Source: G965267185 sp965267185 (GTDB lineage Bacteria > Pseudomonadota > Alphaproteobacteria > UBA6615). From it: a DNA stretch of 64,000 nt. Under the pieces are notes generated by a model, which made no database searches, was not told the DNA's origin, and saw nothing but the letters and a program-made list of their open reading frames with translations. Below are positions 44,090 through 52,230 of this stretch, piece by piece. Each line of letters opens with the position of its first letter. Position 1 is the stretch's first letter. The stretch is taken from contig OZ253937.1 of assembly GCA_965267185.1 (NCBI GenBank), forward strand, positions 2,046,001 to 2,110,000, written 5' to 3'. The position numbers and the translations under genes are program-made.

Positions 44090-45271
44090 ATGTTCAACGC
44101 GACCAAGGACAAGGTACTGCTCACGACGACAACAGGCGCGTTACCGCGGCCACACTGGTACACGGAAAATCTACGGGGGGCGCCGCTGTCGAGTGGCTTT
44201 TCGCGTCAAGCCTATAGGGAACAACATTTCGATTGTCTTGCCTGCCACGTGGCCGCACAGCATAAGGCCGGCATCGATATCCTCGTCGATGGCGATGCCC
44301 GGCTCGACGACGATGTCGCCGGACGCAGCTGGGTCAGCTACGCCTATGAGCGCATCGAAGGCATGGGTCCACCGCGCGTCGCCGTACAGCCCTACGCCGC
44401 TATGGCCGACAAAGGGCCGGGCGATTTTATTTGGGAAGTTATCGAAACTCGCCTCACCCCTCATGTCGAAAGCGCTATCGGCGCCACCGACCTACAGCTC
44501 GACCGCGCCTGGAAAGCGATTGCGCCAATGACCGACCGGCCGGTCAAAATCGGTTCGATCTCGGCGCAAGTGATCAGCCACATGTGCAACAACGATCACT
44601 ATGCCGACCGGCACGAGCTTCTGATGGCGCTCTCAGAAGCCTTCAATGCCGAATACCATGCGCTTGCCGACGCCGGCGCGCCGCTCTTGCAGGTCGAAGA
44701 GCCATCGATCCACCAGTCGATGCAGGTACCTAATCAGGAGGTGTCGGCCGAGCAATATGTCGAGGCGTTCAATCGCGAAGTCGCTGGGCTGCGCGACAAA
44801 ACCGAAGTGTGGTGCCACACATGCTGGGGTTCGCCCGGCGCACAAAAAATGTTCGCTGCCGATGCGTCTTACGAGAAGGCGTTGCCCTATCTCGATCAAC
44901 TCAATGTCGACGTGATTACGCTGGAAGGCGCTTCCAACAACGGACTTGACTTCGAGCATTACGGCTCGATGATCTCGAAGGATAAAAAAATTGCGGTCGG
45001 CGTAGTGAGCCACCGCACCCTGCAGATCGAGCGGCCCGAAGAAGTCGCCGCGCTAATCCGCCGCGCGCTCAAATATATCGAGCCCGAACGGCTGATCCTT
45101 TCGAGCGACTGCGGCTTCGGCCGCCAATCGATGAGCCGAAGTCACGCTTTCTATAAAATGGTCTCGCTGGTGCGCGGCGCCAACATCGTTCGTAAAGAGC
45201 TCGGCCTCGATGAAGTCTATGTACCGGCCGCCGACCCCGATCTGTCGATGGTGCCCCTAGCCGAGATATAG
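44090..45271 (+). CDS. Cobalamin-independent methionine synthase (MetE C-terminal)-like protein
   Basis: The 393-residue protein covers only the C-terminal catalytic barrel of MetE. Zinc ligands are visible as WCHTCWGS (His and Cys), ITLEGASNN with a Glu, and LSSDCGFGRQ with the last Cys; the opening LLTTTTGALPRPHWY is typical. Short MetE-like proteins transfer methyl groups from various donors, including corrinoid or unknown compounds, and need not make methionine. Its tight linkage to the cysteine-less isomerase-fold protein suggests a specialised catabolic methyltransferase. It converges with the histidine kinase gene. Confidence 0.88.
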   Translation: MFNATKDKVLLTTTTGALPRPHWYTENLRGAPLSSGFSRQAYREQHFDCLACHVAAQHKAGIDILVDGDARLDDDVAGRSWVSYAYERIEGMGPPRVAVQPYAAMADKGPGDFIWEVIETRLTPHVESAIGATDLQLDRAWKAIAPMTDRPVKIGSISAQVISHMCNNDHYADRHELLMALSEAFNAEYHALADAGAPLLQVEEPSIHQSMQVPNQEVSAEQYVEAFNREVAGLRDKTEVWCHTCWGSPGAQKMFAADASYEKALPYLDQLNVDVITLEGASNNGLDFEHYGSMISKDKKIAVGVVSHRTLQIERPEEVAALIRRALKYIEPERLILSSDCGFGRQSMSRSHAFYKMVSLVRGANIVRKELGLDEVYVPAADPDLSMVPLAEI

Positions 45272-45340
45272 ACGCGACTTGGCCTGTCGATAAAAGCGCA
45301 AGGTCTAGCCGCTATATTGGAAGGTGTGCCGGAGAAGCGG

Positions 45341-46831
45341 TCAGGCCGCGATGGCTGGGGTTTGTCCAGATGCGCCCGCGTTCCGCCGGGGCAATATCAC
45401 GACAACCGATGTGCCCTTGCCTGGACTGCTATCGATCTCGATCTCACCGCCGAGCAACTGCGCCAATTTGCGCGACAGCGGCAGACCAAGCCCAGTCCCA
45501 CCAAATTCACGCGCTAGCGAACCATCGATTTGCTCAAACGGAGCCAGCGCCATGGGGATGTCCTGCTCGCGCATGCCAATTCCTGTATCTGCAATAGTGA
45601 TACGAACTTGGCCACCGTCGGGTGACAGCGCCATCGCTATAGCCACTGTACCGCCTGCCGGTGTGAACTTGATACCGTTAGAGATCAAGTTGAGGACAAT
45701 CTGACGGATCTTGATGCCGTCGCTTTCGATCTGCAAACGCTCCTGGTCTGCTTCAAAGGAGAGCTCGATAGCCGCCTGTTCAGCTTCAGTGACCATGCTG
45801 TCGATCGCCTCGCGCACAATCGCGGTAACATCGACCGAGCTCGCTATCACTGGCATCGTTTCACCTTCGATGCGTGCCAAGTCCAGCACGTTACTGATGA
45901 TCTCCAAAAGACGGGTCCCCGAAACATTGATTTGCTCAGCGTATTCTTTGTAGGTAGCGGCACCTACCGGTCCCATTGCCTCGTCCCGGATCATCTCCGA
46001 AAATCCAATAATGCCGTTCAGGGGCGTGCGCAGCTCGTGGCTCATATTAGCTAGAAATTCGGACTGGGCTTTGCTGGCAGCTTCCGCACGAGCCGTCGCC
46101 GCGGTAGCCTGCAGAGTGCGTCGGTGCTGGCTTTGAATCTGAAGATCCGCCCGACCGACCATGCCAAGCAGTAATAAGAAAACGATTCCGAAAGCGATAG
46201 CAACGACAACGATCAGGATGCGCTCGACCCGTTGGACATGGGCGTAAAAATCGCTCACGTCGGTGTAAATTTCGGCAACACCCTCGATGGCTCCTGTCTC
46301 ACCGCCCTTTCGGATCGGTACATAGCTCGATAAGACCCAACGATTTTCCAGGTCGGTACCAAAAGCGTTGAAAGTTTCGCGAAACTCGAGCTCGCTCGCC
46401 GTACCACCCCTAAACGCCGTCAGAAATCGCGAATTCTGGCTGTAGTCGCTCCCGATCTGAGTGGGATCGGTAGAAAAGACCGTAAGGCCTCCGAGATCAT
46501 AGAGCTTGACCTTTAGGACCTGCGTCCCGGCCATCAGGTTTTTAAGCGTAAAGTTAAGATCGTTGGTCTCGGGATGGGTCACGATTTCATCGGCCGACCG
46601 GGTGTGGGCCGAGCCGACGAAGGGAGCGAAGCGGGGCCAGACACCGTTAGCGAAGGCTTGAGTCAGCGCCGAATTATTCTGCTGCGCCATCAACTCGAGC
46701 TGCTCGACGGCCATTGTTCGCGATAAATAGCCAAGTACGGCACCGGTCACACAGATCACCAGCGCGCTGCCGATAGCGAACTTACGGGTCAGACGGTATG
46801 ACCCTGTTAAGGATGAGCGCTCCGATGACAT
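45341..46831 (-). CDS. Membrane sensor histidine kinase
   Basis: The 496-residue protein has TM1 (about 18-38), a periplasmic sensor of about 165 residues resembling a double-Cache/PAS-like fold (VLKVKLYDLGGLTVFSTD), TM2 (about 204-224), a coiled coil, HisKA with H265 in SHELRTPLNGIIGFSE, and HATPase_c with NLISNGIKF, DTGIGM and GGTGLGLPLSRKL. HAMP is not obvious. No receiver domain and no response-regulator gene are adjacent. It lies 125 bp downstream of the class GN sortase gene on the same strand; whether it is linked to that system is uncertain. Confidence 0.92.
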   Translation of the reverse strand: MSSERSSLTGSYRLTRKFAIGSALVICVTGAVLGYLSRTMAVEQLELMAQQNNSALTQAFANGVWPRFAPFVGSAHTRSADEIVTHPETNDLNFTLKNLMAGTQVLKVKLYDLGGLTVFSTDPTQIGSDYSQNSRFLTAFRGGTASELEFRETFNAFGTDLENRWVLSSYVPIRKGGETGAIEGVAEIYTDVSDFYAHVQRVERILIVVVAIAFGIVFLLLLGMVGRADLQIQSQHRRTLQATAATARAEAASKAQSEFLANMSHELRTPLNGIIGFSEMIRDEAMGPVGAATYKEYAEQINVSGTRLLEIISNVLDLARIEGETMPVIASSVDVTAIVREAIDSMVTEAEQAAIELSFEADQERLQIESDGIKIRQIVLNLISNGIKFTPAGGTVAIAMALSPDGGQVRITIADTGIGMREQDIPMALAPFEQIDGSLAREFGGTGLGLPLSRKLAQLLGGEIEIDSSPGKGTSVVVILPRRNAGASGQTPAIAA

Positions 46832-46956
46832 TAGAGGTTACTGCCTAGAACGATTAATATTTCTTCTTTTGGTTCACCTCCATGCTAGGAGTACATGCGT
46901 TAACATACTCTTGAATGCACTGAATACTATAATACCCTATTTTAATAAAATTCACA

Positions 46957-47595
46957 CTACCCCTCTCCGGTAATTTCCTCACCGAACACGGCGTAGCGCC
47001 AGGGCTGGTTATAGTCCCGTGAGTTGAAGGGGTAGCAAGTTACCAAAGTCACCGCCGAGCGGTCGGGCGTATCGACCAGTTGGGCAGTGCGGGCATCGAC
47101 CACCTCGCCTCCGGCGACCCGGTAGCGCGCCCAGGTGCCATCGGGACGTTGCAAGCGAAATGTATCGCCGGCCTTGAGCTCGCCGATGAAATCGAAATGG
47201 GTATCGCGGTGACCGGTGATAACACTATTGCCGCGCTCGCCCGGGAGCGCCGTGCCCGTCAGATGACCAGGCCCGAACGCCAAACTTCGCCCGCTCGCTC
47301 CCGCCAGCACCACCTGATCAACTTCGAGGCGAGGCACCTGCAGCCGCGCGATCGGCGACGTGTCGGCCCAAGGCCATGGCTTTGACGCGCTTTCATCGAC
47401 CCCCGCCAACCGCGCTTGCCACGAACGATCGAGCAGCACCTGGGCCAGTACCGCCTTGGCATGGATCCAGCCCGCGCCCGCCAGTGGAACACCGGAACCC
47501 ACAATGAGCACCGCGGCAAGGATAAGTATAAAACGCACGCTCGATAGGCCGGGTTTCCGGCGCTGCCGTACCGCATTCGCGGAGGCTTCCGTCAT
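46957..47595 (-). CDS. Class GN sortase
   Basis: A 212-residue sortase with an N-terminal membrane anchor (about 21-43). Catalytic residues are H129 in VITGHRDTHFDF, C187 in LVTCYPF and R200 in QPWRYAVFGE. The segment PWADTSPIARLQVPRLEVDQVVLAGASG is typical of the proteobacterial class GN group. Its ATG overlaps the stop of the upstream target-protein gene by four bases. Sortases cleave an LPxT-like signal and join the substrate to an acceptor; in Gram-negatives the acceptor is not established. Confidence 0.93.
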   Translation of the reverse strand: MTEASANAVRQRRKPGLSSVRFILILAAVLIVGSGVPLAGAGWIHAKAVLAQVLLDRSWQARLAGVDESASKPWPWADTSPIARLQVPRLEVDQVVLAGASGRSLAFGPGHLTGTALPGERGNSVITGHRDTHFDFIGELKAGDTFRLQRPDGTWARYRVAGGEVVDARTAQLVDTPDRSAVTLVTCYPFNSRDYNQPWRYAVFGEEITGEG

Positions 47596-49970
47596 TGAGT
47601 GATTCCCCGCAGTTTGATTTGCATACCGATCACCCGAGGTAACCCGTAAACGATGGCTACTAACAGAAGTCCAATCGCCAGCAACAACGCGCCGATCAAC
47701 GCTAGCATGCCAGCCGGTGTCGCCGTCTGCGGCAAGCCGACCGACTGGCGGAACGATGCATCCTGCAGCAGATCAGCGGGAACCGGGCTCATGCCGCCGG
47801 GTGCAAACGCCTCCGCTCCGAATATCTTTTCGAAACTCATGCCCGCCGGCAGGTTACGGTCGATTTCACTGGTCTCAAGCTCATCTTCAGGCGGCCGTGC
47901 GATTTCGCTCTCGTCGACAGCTACCAAACTGGTGAACTCCGTCACGAGTTCATAGGCAAGCGCCGTTTCGACGACGCTGCTACGCATGACCGCAAAATCG
48001 GATTCCCGGAGCGGGTAGGCGGCACGCAAATCGGCCACCTTGGCGCGGCCCCACACGCCCGCGACACCGGCAACTGCCTTGATGTCTTGCAACGGCACCA
48101 GGCGAGACCATTCCTCACCGTTCAAGCGGCCCGAAATGCGCAACGCGCCTGAAACGGTTTCGGTCGAGTCACTAGGTAAGCGTACCGAAAAGCTGATGGG
48201 ATCGCCGATATATAGGTCGGGGATGATTGCGGGAAACACCTCGGGTAGGGCCGGCTCCTGCAATTGCCAATCGAGCTGAATGTCCGTCAGCGCCGGGCGT
48301 TCTAATTTACGGTGCAATGCACCCATCTTCGCCACGAGCTCATCCGGCTCGTCGATATAAGTAAATGTACCGCGGCCCGCCTCGGCCGCGCGGCGCATAA
48401 AGAAGCTGTTCGGCGCCGGCCCCAGCCCAACGGTAAACAGCCGGGTCGCACCGAGCTTCGTCTCGATCAACTCTGTCAGGGCATACTCGTTGCTGACTGA
48501 GCCATCGGTCAGAAACACCACTTGACGCATACGACCAGCCGGCGCCTGGTCCGCAAAGGCCGCGGACAACGCGGCATGCATTTCCGTGCCACCATCCGAG
48601 TCCAGCGAGCGCAACGCCTTTAGGCCCTGTCGCACATTGGCGTCCGTCGCTGGCTGAACATGGCTAAATAGCCGATGGCTCTCGTCGTCGAAGACGATGA
48701 GATTGAAACGGTCGCGGGTGGTTAGCCGCTCCAGCGCCAATCGTCCGGCCTCTCGCGCCTGAGCGATTGCCGGGCCATGCATCGAGCCCGACTTATCGAG
48801 CACTAACACCAAATCGCGAGGCATAGTGTGTTTGGGCCATGCCGCTTCAGCGGGCGGCAACAGGCTAACAAATAGATATGTCGAACCGTCACGCGTTTCG
48901 CCGAACAGGCCGAGCTCTGGCTGCGCGCCTATTGCCGGCGTCCAATTGAGCACGAAGTCCTGGTCCGCTGGAATCTCACCATCGGCTAGAGTCACATGGA
49001 CACCGTCGTCTTCGCCACGGCGTAGCTCGACTTGATGGTTGGGCGCAGAAACATCCGCCAAGGGCAGTCCCGCATCGATAAACACCTGCAGGGATACGGG
49101 ATTGATCTCGCCCAGCGCCGGATTGCGCACCGGACCGAAAACGTCGCGGCCTCGATCAGGCATAGCAGTCGGTCGCGACGGTGAGTTATCGCCCTGATGC
49201 CCGGTCGGTGTCACACCGGCATCGAAACTGATGTTCCGGACACCGCCGCCGTCACCGAGCGGCGCGGCGGGATGCCGCGGCATAACAGGCGGTACCGCCA
49301 CCAAGGGTAAATCGGCCAACGGTGTATAGCGTGGATTCACCACAAGCGGAAAACGGTAGCTGTAGGTCCCATCGGCGAACAGGGCGGTGTCCTGATATTC
49401 GATTTCAACACTGATTTGTTCACCGGGGCCGATGTTGGCGACGCTGGTCGAGAACACGTTAGGCCGCTCGCTGGTCAACAGCGAAGCGCGTTTCCCGGCA
49501 GCCGCGGCCTCCTGATAGACTTTCTGAGCCTCTTCTTTCTCGAGGATGCGGCCGCGAACCACGCGGTCGCCAATCCGCAGTGTAAGTCGATCGACAGCGG
49601 AGCGTTCCGGCAACGGAAAGACGTATACGCCTTCGAGCCAAACCTTCGACGGATTGCGGAAATGCTGCACCACGTTGACGCGCGCGACCTCACCCGTCAC
49701 CTCAATGGTCACATCCGATGCCAACGTGGCAGCAGCAAATAAAGTTTCGGTGCGATCGCTCTTGAAGAACAGGCCGGCCGCCGGCGGCAGTTCGACAGGC
49801 GCTGGAATAGCTGCGATTTGCGTTACCGCTTGTGCGCGAGCTGGCGGAGCCGTTAACGCCAGCGCCGCCAAAACCACGGCGTTGAGCAGAACCGCGCCGA
49901 GTAAAACGGCACACTTTGCAAATAGCGCCGCTCGGCATGCGCATAATGTTCGGTTAAACAGAAAGGTCAT
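47592..49970 (-). CDS. Marine proteobacterial sortase target protein, VIT and vWA domains
   Basis: The ATG at 49970 follows GGGGAAAGCC; the 792-residue product starts with a long signal sequence ending PPARA. A VIT domain (about residues 65-220 with VVQHFRNPSKVWLEGVYVFPLPE) precedes a linker and a von Willebrand A domain with MIDAS DKSGSMHG and FLTDGSVSNE. The C-terminus has LPQTATP (about residue 746), a hydrophobic span and a basic tail, the sortase sorting signal. The next gene is its class GN sortase. It probably becomes an envelope-attached adhesin or interaction protein. Confidence 0.92.
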   Translation of the reverse strand: MTFLFNRTLCACRAALFAKCAVLLGAVLLNAVVLAALALTAPPARAQAVTQIAAIPAPVELPPAAGLFFKSDRTETLFAAATLASDVTIEVTGEVARVNVVQHFRNPSKVWLEGVYVFPLPERSAVDRLTLRIGDRVVRGRILEKEEAQKVYQEAAAAGKRASLLTSERPNVFSTSVANIGPGEQISVEIEYQDTALFADGTYSYRFPLVVNPRYTPLADLPLVAVPPVMPRHPAAPLGDGGGVRNISFDAGVTPTGHQGDNSPSRPTAMPDRGRDVFGPVRNPALGEINPVSLQVFIDAGLPLADVSAPNHQVELRRGEDDGVHVTLADGEIPADQDFVLNWTPAIGAQPELGLFGETRDGSTYLFVSLLPPAEAAWPKHTMPRDLVLVLDKSGSMHGPAIAQAREAGRLALERLTTRDRFNLIVFDDESHRLFSHVQPATDANVRQGLKALRSLDSDGGTEMHAALSAAFADQAPAGRMRQVVFLTDGSVSNEYALTELIETKLGATRLFTVGLGPAPNSFFMRRAAEAGRGTFTYIDEPDELVAKMGALHRKLERPALTDIQLDWQLQEPALPEVFPAIIPDLYIGDPISFSVRLPSDSTETVSGALRISGRLNGEEWSRLVPLQDIKAVAGVAGVWGRAKVADLRAAYPLRESDFAVMRSSVVETALAYELVTEFTSLVAVDESEIARPPEDELETSEIDRNLPAGMSFEKIFGAEAFAPGGMSPVPADLLQDASFRQSVGLPQTATPAGMLALIGALLLAIGLLLVAIVYGLPRVIGMQIKLRGITQ

Positions 49971-50154
49971 TGGCTTTCCCCGCTTGTCCTGATCTTGTAT
50001 CCGCGAGCCTGGCCATAACCGGCCAACTCGGGAACGCATAACAAGCGCGCGGTACGGCGAAAGCACGCCGCCATTGGGGCAGAGCCGAGAAACAGTGTGG
50101 CGATTTAGGGGTTAGACGGAACAGACGAAAAGATATGTGGCACCGAGCGAAAGG

Positions 50155-50601
50155 TCACGCGGTACCGGTTCCCACCGCCTGCTCCACCGCTGTCTTCAGA
50201 TCCCTCAATTGTCCCTGATCCGCTTTCCGGATCATCGACCGAATGAGCGGTGCGATAATTTTCGCCATCCCGCTAGCGATGCAATCGGCCTGCAAAGTCA
50301 CTTCAGTTACCGCACCTCCGGCTCCCGCGGGCTGCACCGCATAGGTATATGTTGCGGTGAATGGACCTTGCTTCGACTGCAGCGCAATCAGCCGGTCGCG
50401 TTCGTAGGCGACAACACTCGATGTTCTTTCCGATCCTCGAGCCGTGAAAAAGAGCTGCGTTTCTTTGGAAAGCGGACCGCCATCGCTAGTCCGCATGCTT
50501 TCGATGCCCGGCATCCAGCCCGCCATCAGACCGGGCTCGGTCAAATAGCGCCAGACCACGTCGACGGAACAGTTGATCGTTTCTCTCGCTTCAAAAATCA
50601 C
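50155..50601 (-). CDS. SRPBCC family protein
   Basis: The 148-residue protein has the START/polyketide cyclase-like fold: it begins FEARETINCSVDVVWRYLTEPGLMAGWMPGIES, the standard SRPBCC opening, then alternating strands (TYTYAVQPAGAGGAVTEVTL) and a long C-terminal helix. Such proteins bind hydrophobic ligands or act in lipid and stress-related roles; this one is not assignable further. It is leftward and lies 78 bp beyond the end of the AraC gene, so co-transcription is possible. Confidence 0.85.
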   Translation of the reverse strand: MIFEARETINCSVDVVWRYLTEPGLMAGWMPGIESMRTSDGGPLSKETQLFFTARGSERTSSVVAYERDRLIALQSKQGPFTATYTYAVQPAGAGGAVTEVTLQADCIASGMAKIIAPLIRSMIRKADQGQLRDLKTAVEQAVGTGTA

Positions 50602-50679
50602 TGCTGGCCTTTCCGGTCAAAGATAACTTACGACTGAAAATAGCCAGCGGCCTTTGGGCCGAATTGTAAAAAAATGACC

Positions 50680-51519
50680 CTAAGCTTGCGGAGCGAAATG
50701 GACGCTGTCGCCCCGGCCCAGTTGCGGCAGATCGCGGCGGCGTTGCATGAGATATTGATTGGGGTGGAGTCCAGAAAATCTGCGGAACTCGCGGTTGAAA
50801 TGCGCCTGATCGAAGAACCCAAAGCGATGGGCAAGCGTCGTCCAATTGACCTTCTCAGCCGGCTCGACCTCCTCCAATAACGCTGCCAGCCGATAGATAC
50901 GGGTGAGAACTTTCGGTGCGACTCCAACCGCTGTCTTAAATCGCGCGCTCACATGACGCGGGCTTCGCCCGGTCCGATCATAGGCATCCATCAGCCGGAG
51001 CGACCCATGGCTTGCCCTAATGGCCGCGTACAGCGCCTCAAGCCAGCTTGGCAACTTTTCAGGCGCGTACGCCAAGAGCGCATCGTAAATGGCGCGGTGC
51101 GTTTCTTCTTCGGCAGCATCGCCCAGAACAGCCTCGATCTCCGCAATGAACGCCGAAGGCAAAACGTCGCGCGCATCGACGATCCGGTCCGCCAGCGACC
51201 GCATATCGACACCAAACAGCGCATGAAAACCGATCGGTTCGAACACCAAACCTAGAACGTGAGTCTCACCCTGAGGAGTGTTGAAAATCGGGGTGGTTTG
51301 CACACCCTGCAACCAGCTATGGGCATACTGTGGATTACCGTCTACGACCTCGGATTTACCCAGCTGGTGGGGTTCGCCCCTATTGAACACAGCAGCGACC
51401 AAGCCATTAGGAAGTATTTTGTCGGAGCGATAAGCAATCCGCCCCTTAGCGAAAAAAGAACGGCGCAAAATGGGCGCCAACTCCGCTGGAGGCGTAAATG
51501 GTGTGAAGGTAAAATCCAC
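50680..51519 (-). CDS. AraC-family transcriptional regulator
   Basis: The 279-residue protein has an N-terminal ligand/dimerisation region and a C-terminal double helix-turn-helix: TGRSPRHVSARFKTAVGVAPKVLTRIYRLA and FGFFDQAHFNREFRRFSGLHPNQYL, the second being the AraC signature. The N-terminal part resembles DUF6597-type AraC regulators. It stands 4 bp after the cupin gene on the same strand, which suggests it controls, or is co-expressed with, the cupin and the SRPBCC gene. The effector is unknown. Confidence 0.92.
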   Translation of the reverse strand: MDFTFTPFTPPAELAPILRRSFFAKGRIAYRSDKILPNGLVAAVFNRGEPHQLGKSEVVDGNPQYAHSWLQGVQTTPIFNTPQGETHVLGLVFEPIGFHALFGVDMRSLADRIVDARDVLPSAFIAEIEAVLGDAAEEETHRAIYDALLAYAPEKLPSWLEALYAAIRASHGSLRLMDAYDRTGRSPRHVSARFKTAVGVAPKVLTRIYRLAALLEEVEPAEKVNWTTLAHRFGFFDQAHFNREFRRFSGLHPNQYLMQRRRDLPQLGRGDSVHFAPQA

Positions 51520-51522
51520 CCC

Positions 51523-52068
51523 CTACCCCGGCAGCTCCTCAGCATCGATGAGCACAAAGGCGATGCGGCAGGCCTTATCGGTGCGGTTCGACCAGGCGTG
51601 GTTGGTGCCCCGTTGAATGAGCACATCGCCAGGGCCCATCGTCGTTTCGCCTACGTCCATCATCGCGACAACCTCGCCTTCGAGCACGATGGCGTAATCG
51701 ACCGTCCTGGTTTTATGGAAGCCGGGGTGCCGCGACCCAGCGCCAGCGGCATAGGCTTCGTCACCAGCTACCGCGCTCGTATCGGGCGCTTGGTCGACGT
51801 TAGGGCCAAACCGCAATGTATCGGGCGGAATATCGACGATCCGGAAGACATTACCGTGAGCCGGCGGCTGCAAACTTATCGGCCGGTCGGCGGCATCGGC
51901 ATGACCGGCATTGCTCGCCGGCACGCTATCGACGACCCATAGATCTGCCCACAGGTAGCCTTCAACGCCGCCTGTGTTTGTCGTATTCGGTGCAGGACCG
52001 TCTTCCGATATATACGATTCACCATTTTCATTATGCGCAGCAATGATGCGCCGAACTGGCTTTGCCAC
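51523..52068 (-). CDS. Cupin domain protein
   Basis: The 181-residue protein has a C-terminal single cupin barrel: GFHKTRTVDYAIVLEGEVVAMMDVGE with the metal-type His and Glu, then GPGDVLIQRGTNHAWSNRTDKACRIAFVLID. The N-terminal half contains an unrelated strand-rich region. Such proteins bind or oxidise small polar compounds. It is the first gene of a leftward run (cupin, AraC, possibly SRPBCC). A 16-bp perfect palindrome lies 102 bp upstream of the start. Confidence 0.88.
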   Translation of the reverse strand: MAKPVRRIIAAHNENGESYISEDGPAPNTTNTGGVEGYLWADLWVVDSVPASNAGHADAADRPISLQPPAHGNVFRIVDIPPDTLRFGPNVDQAPDTSAVAGDEAYAAGAGSRHPGFHKTRTVDYAIVLEGEVVAMMDVGETTMGPGDVLIQRGTNHAWSNRTDKACRIAFVLIDAEELPG

Positions 52069-52169
52069 CGTCGAAGTCCCCCAGTTGTGTTGTTGTCTGC
52101 GCCGATCAGCGCTTATCGAGGAAATAGTCTAGCGCGCGCAGCGACAAAAAACAGCCGGACGTGCCAAGC

Positions 52170-52185
52170 GCGTCCACGTGGACGC
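52170..52185. promoter_or_regulatory. 16-bp perfect palindrome, candidate operator
   Basis: GCGTCCACGTGGACGC is its own reverse complement. It lies between the end of the giant kinase gene and the cupin gene, 102 bp upstream of the cupin start. A regulator site for the cupin-AraC operon is likely; a terminator role is less so because there is no loop or T-run. Confidence 0.45.
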
Positions 52186-52230
52186 CGGCTCAGGCTTCGA
52201 GCGCGTCGGGTAGACGCCGCGATGCTTAGA

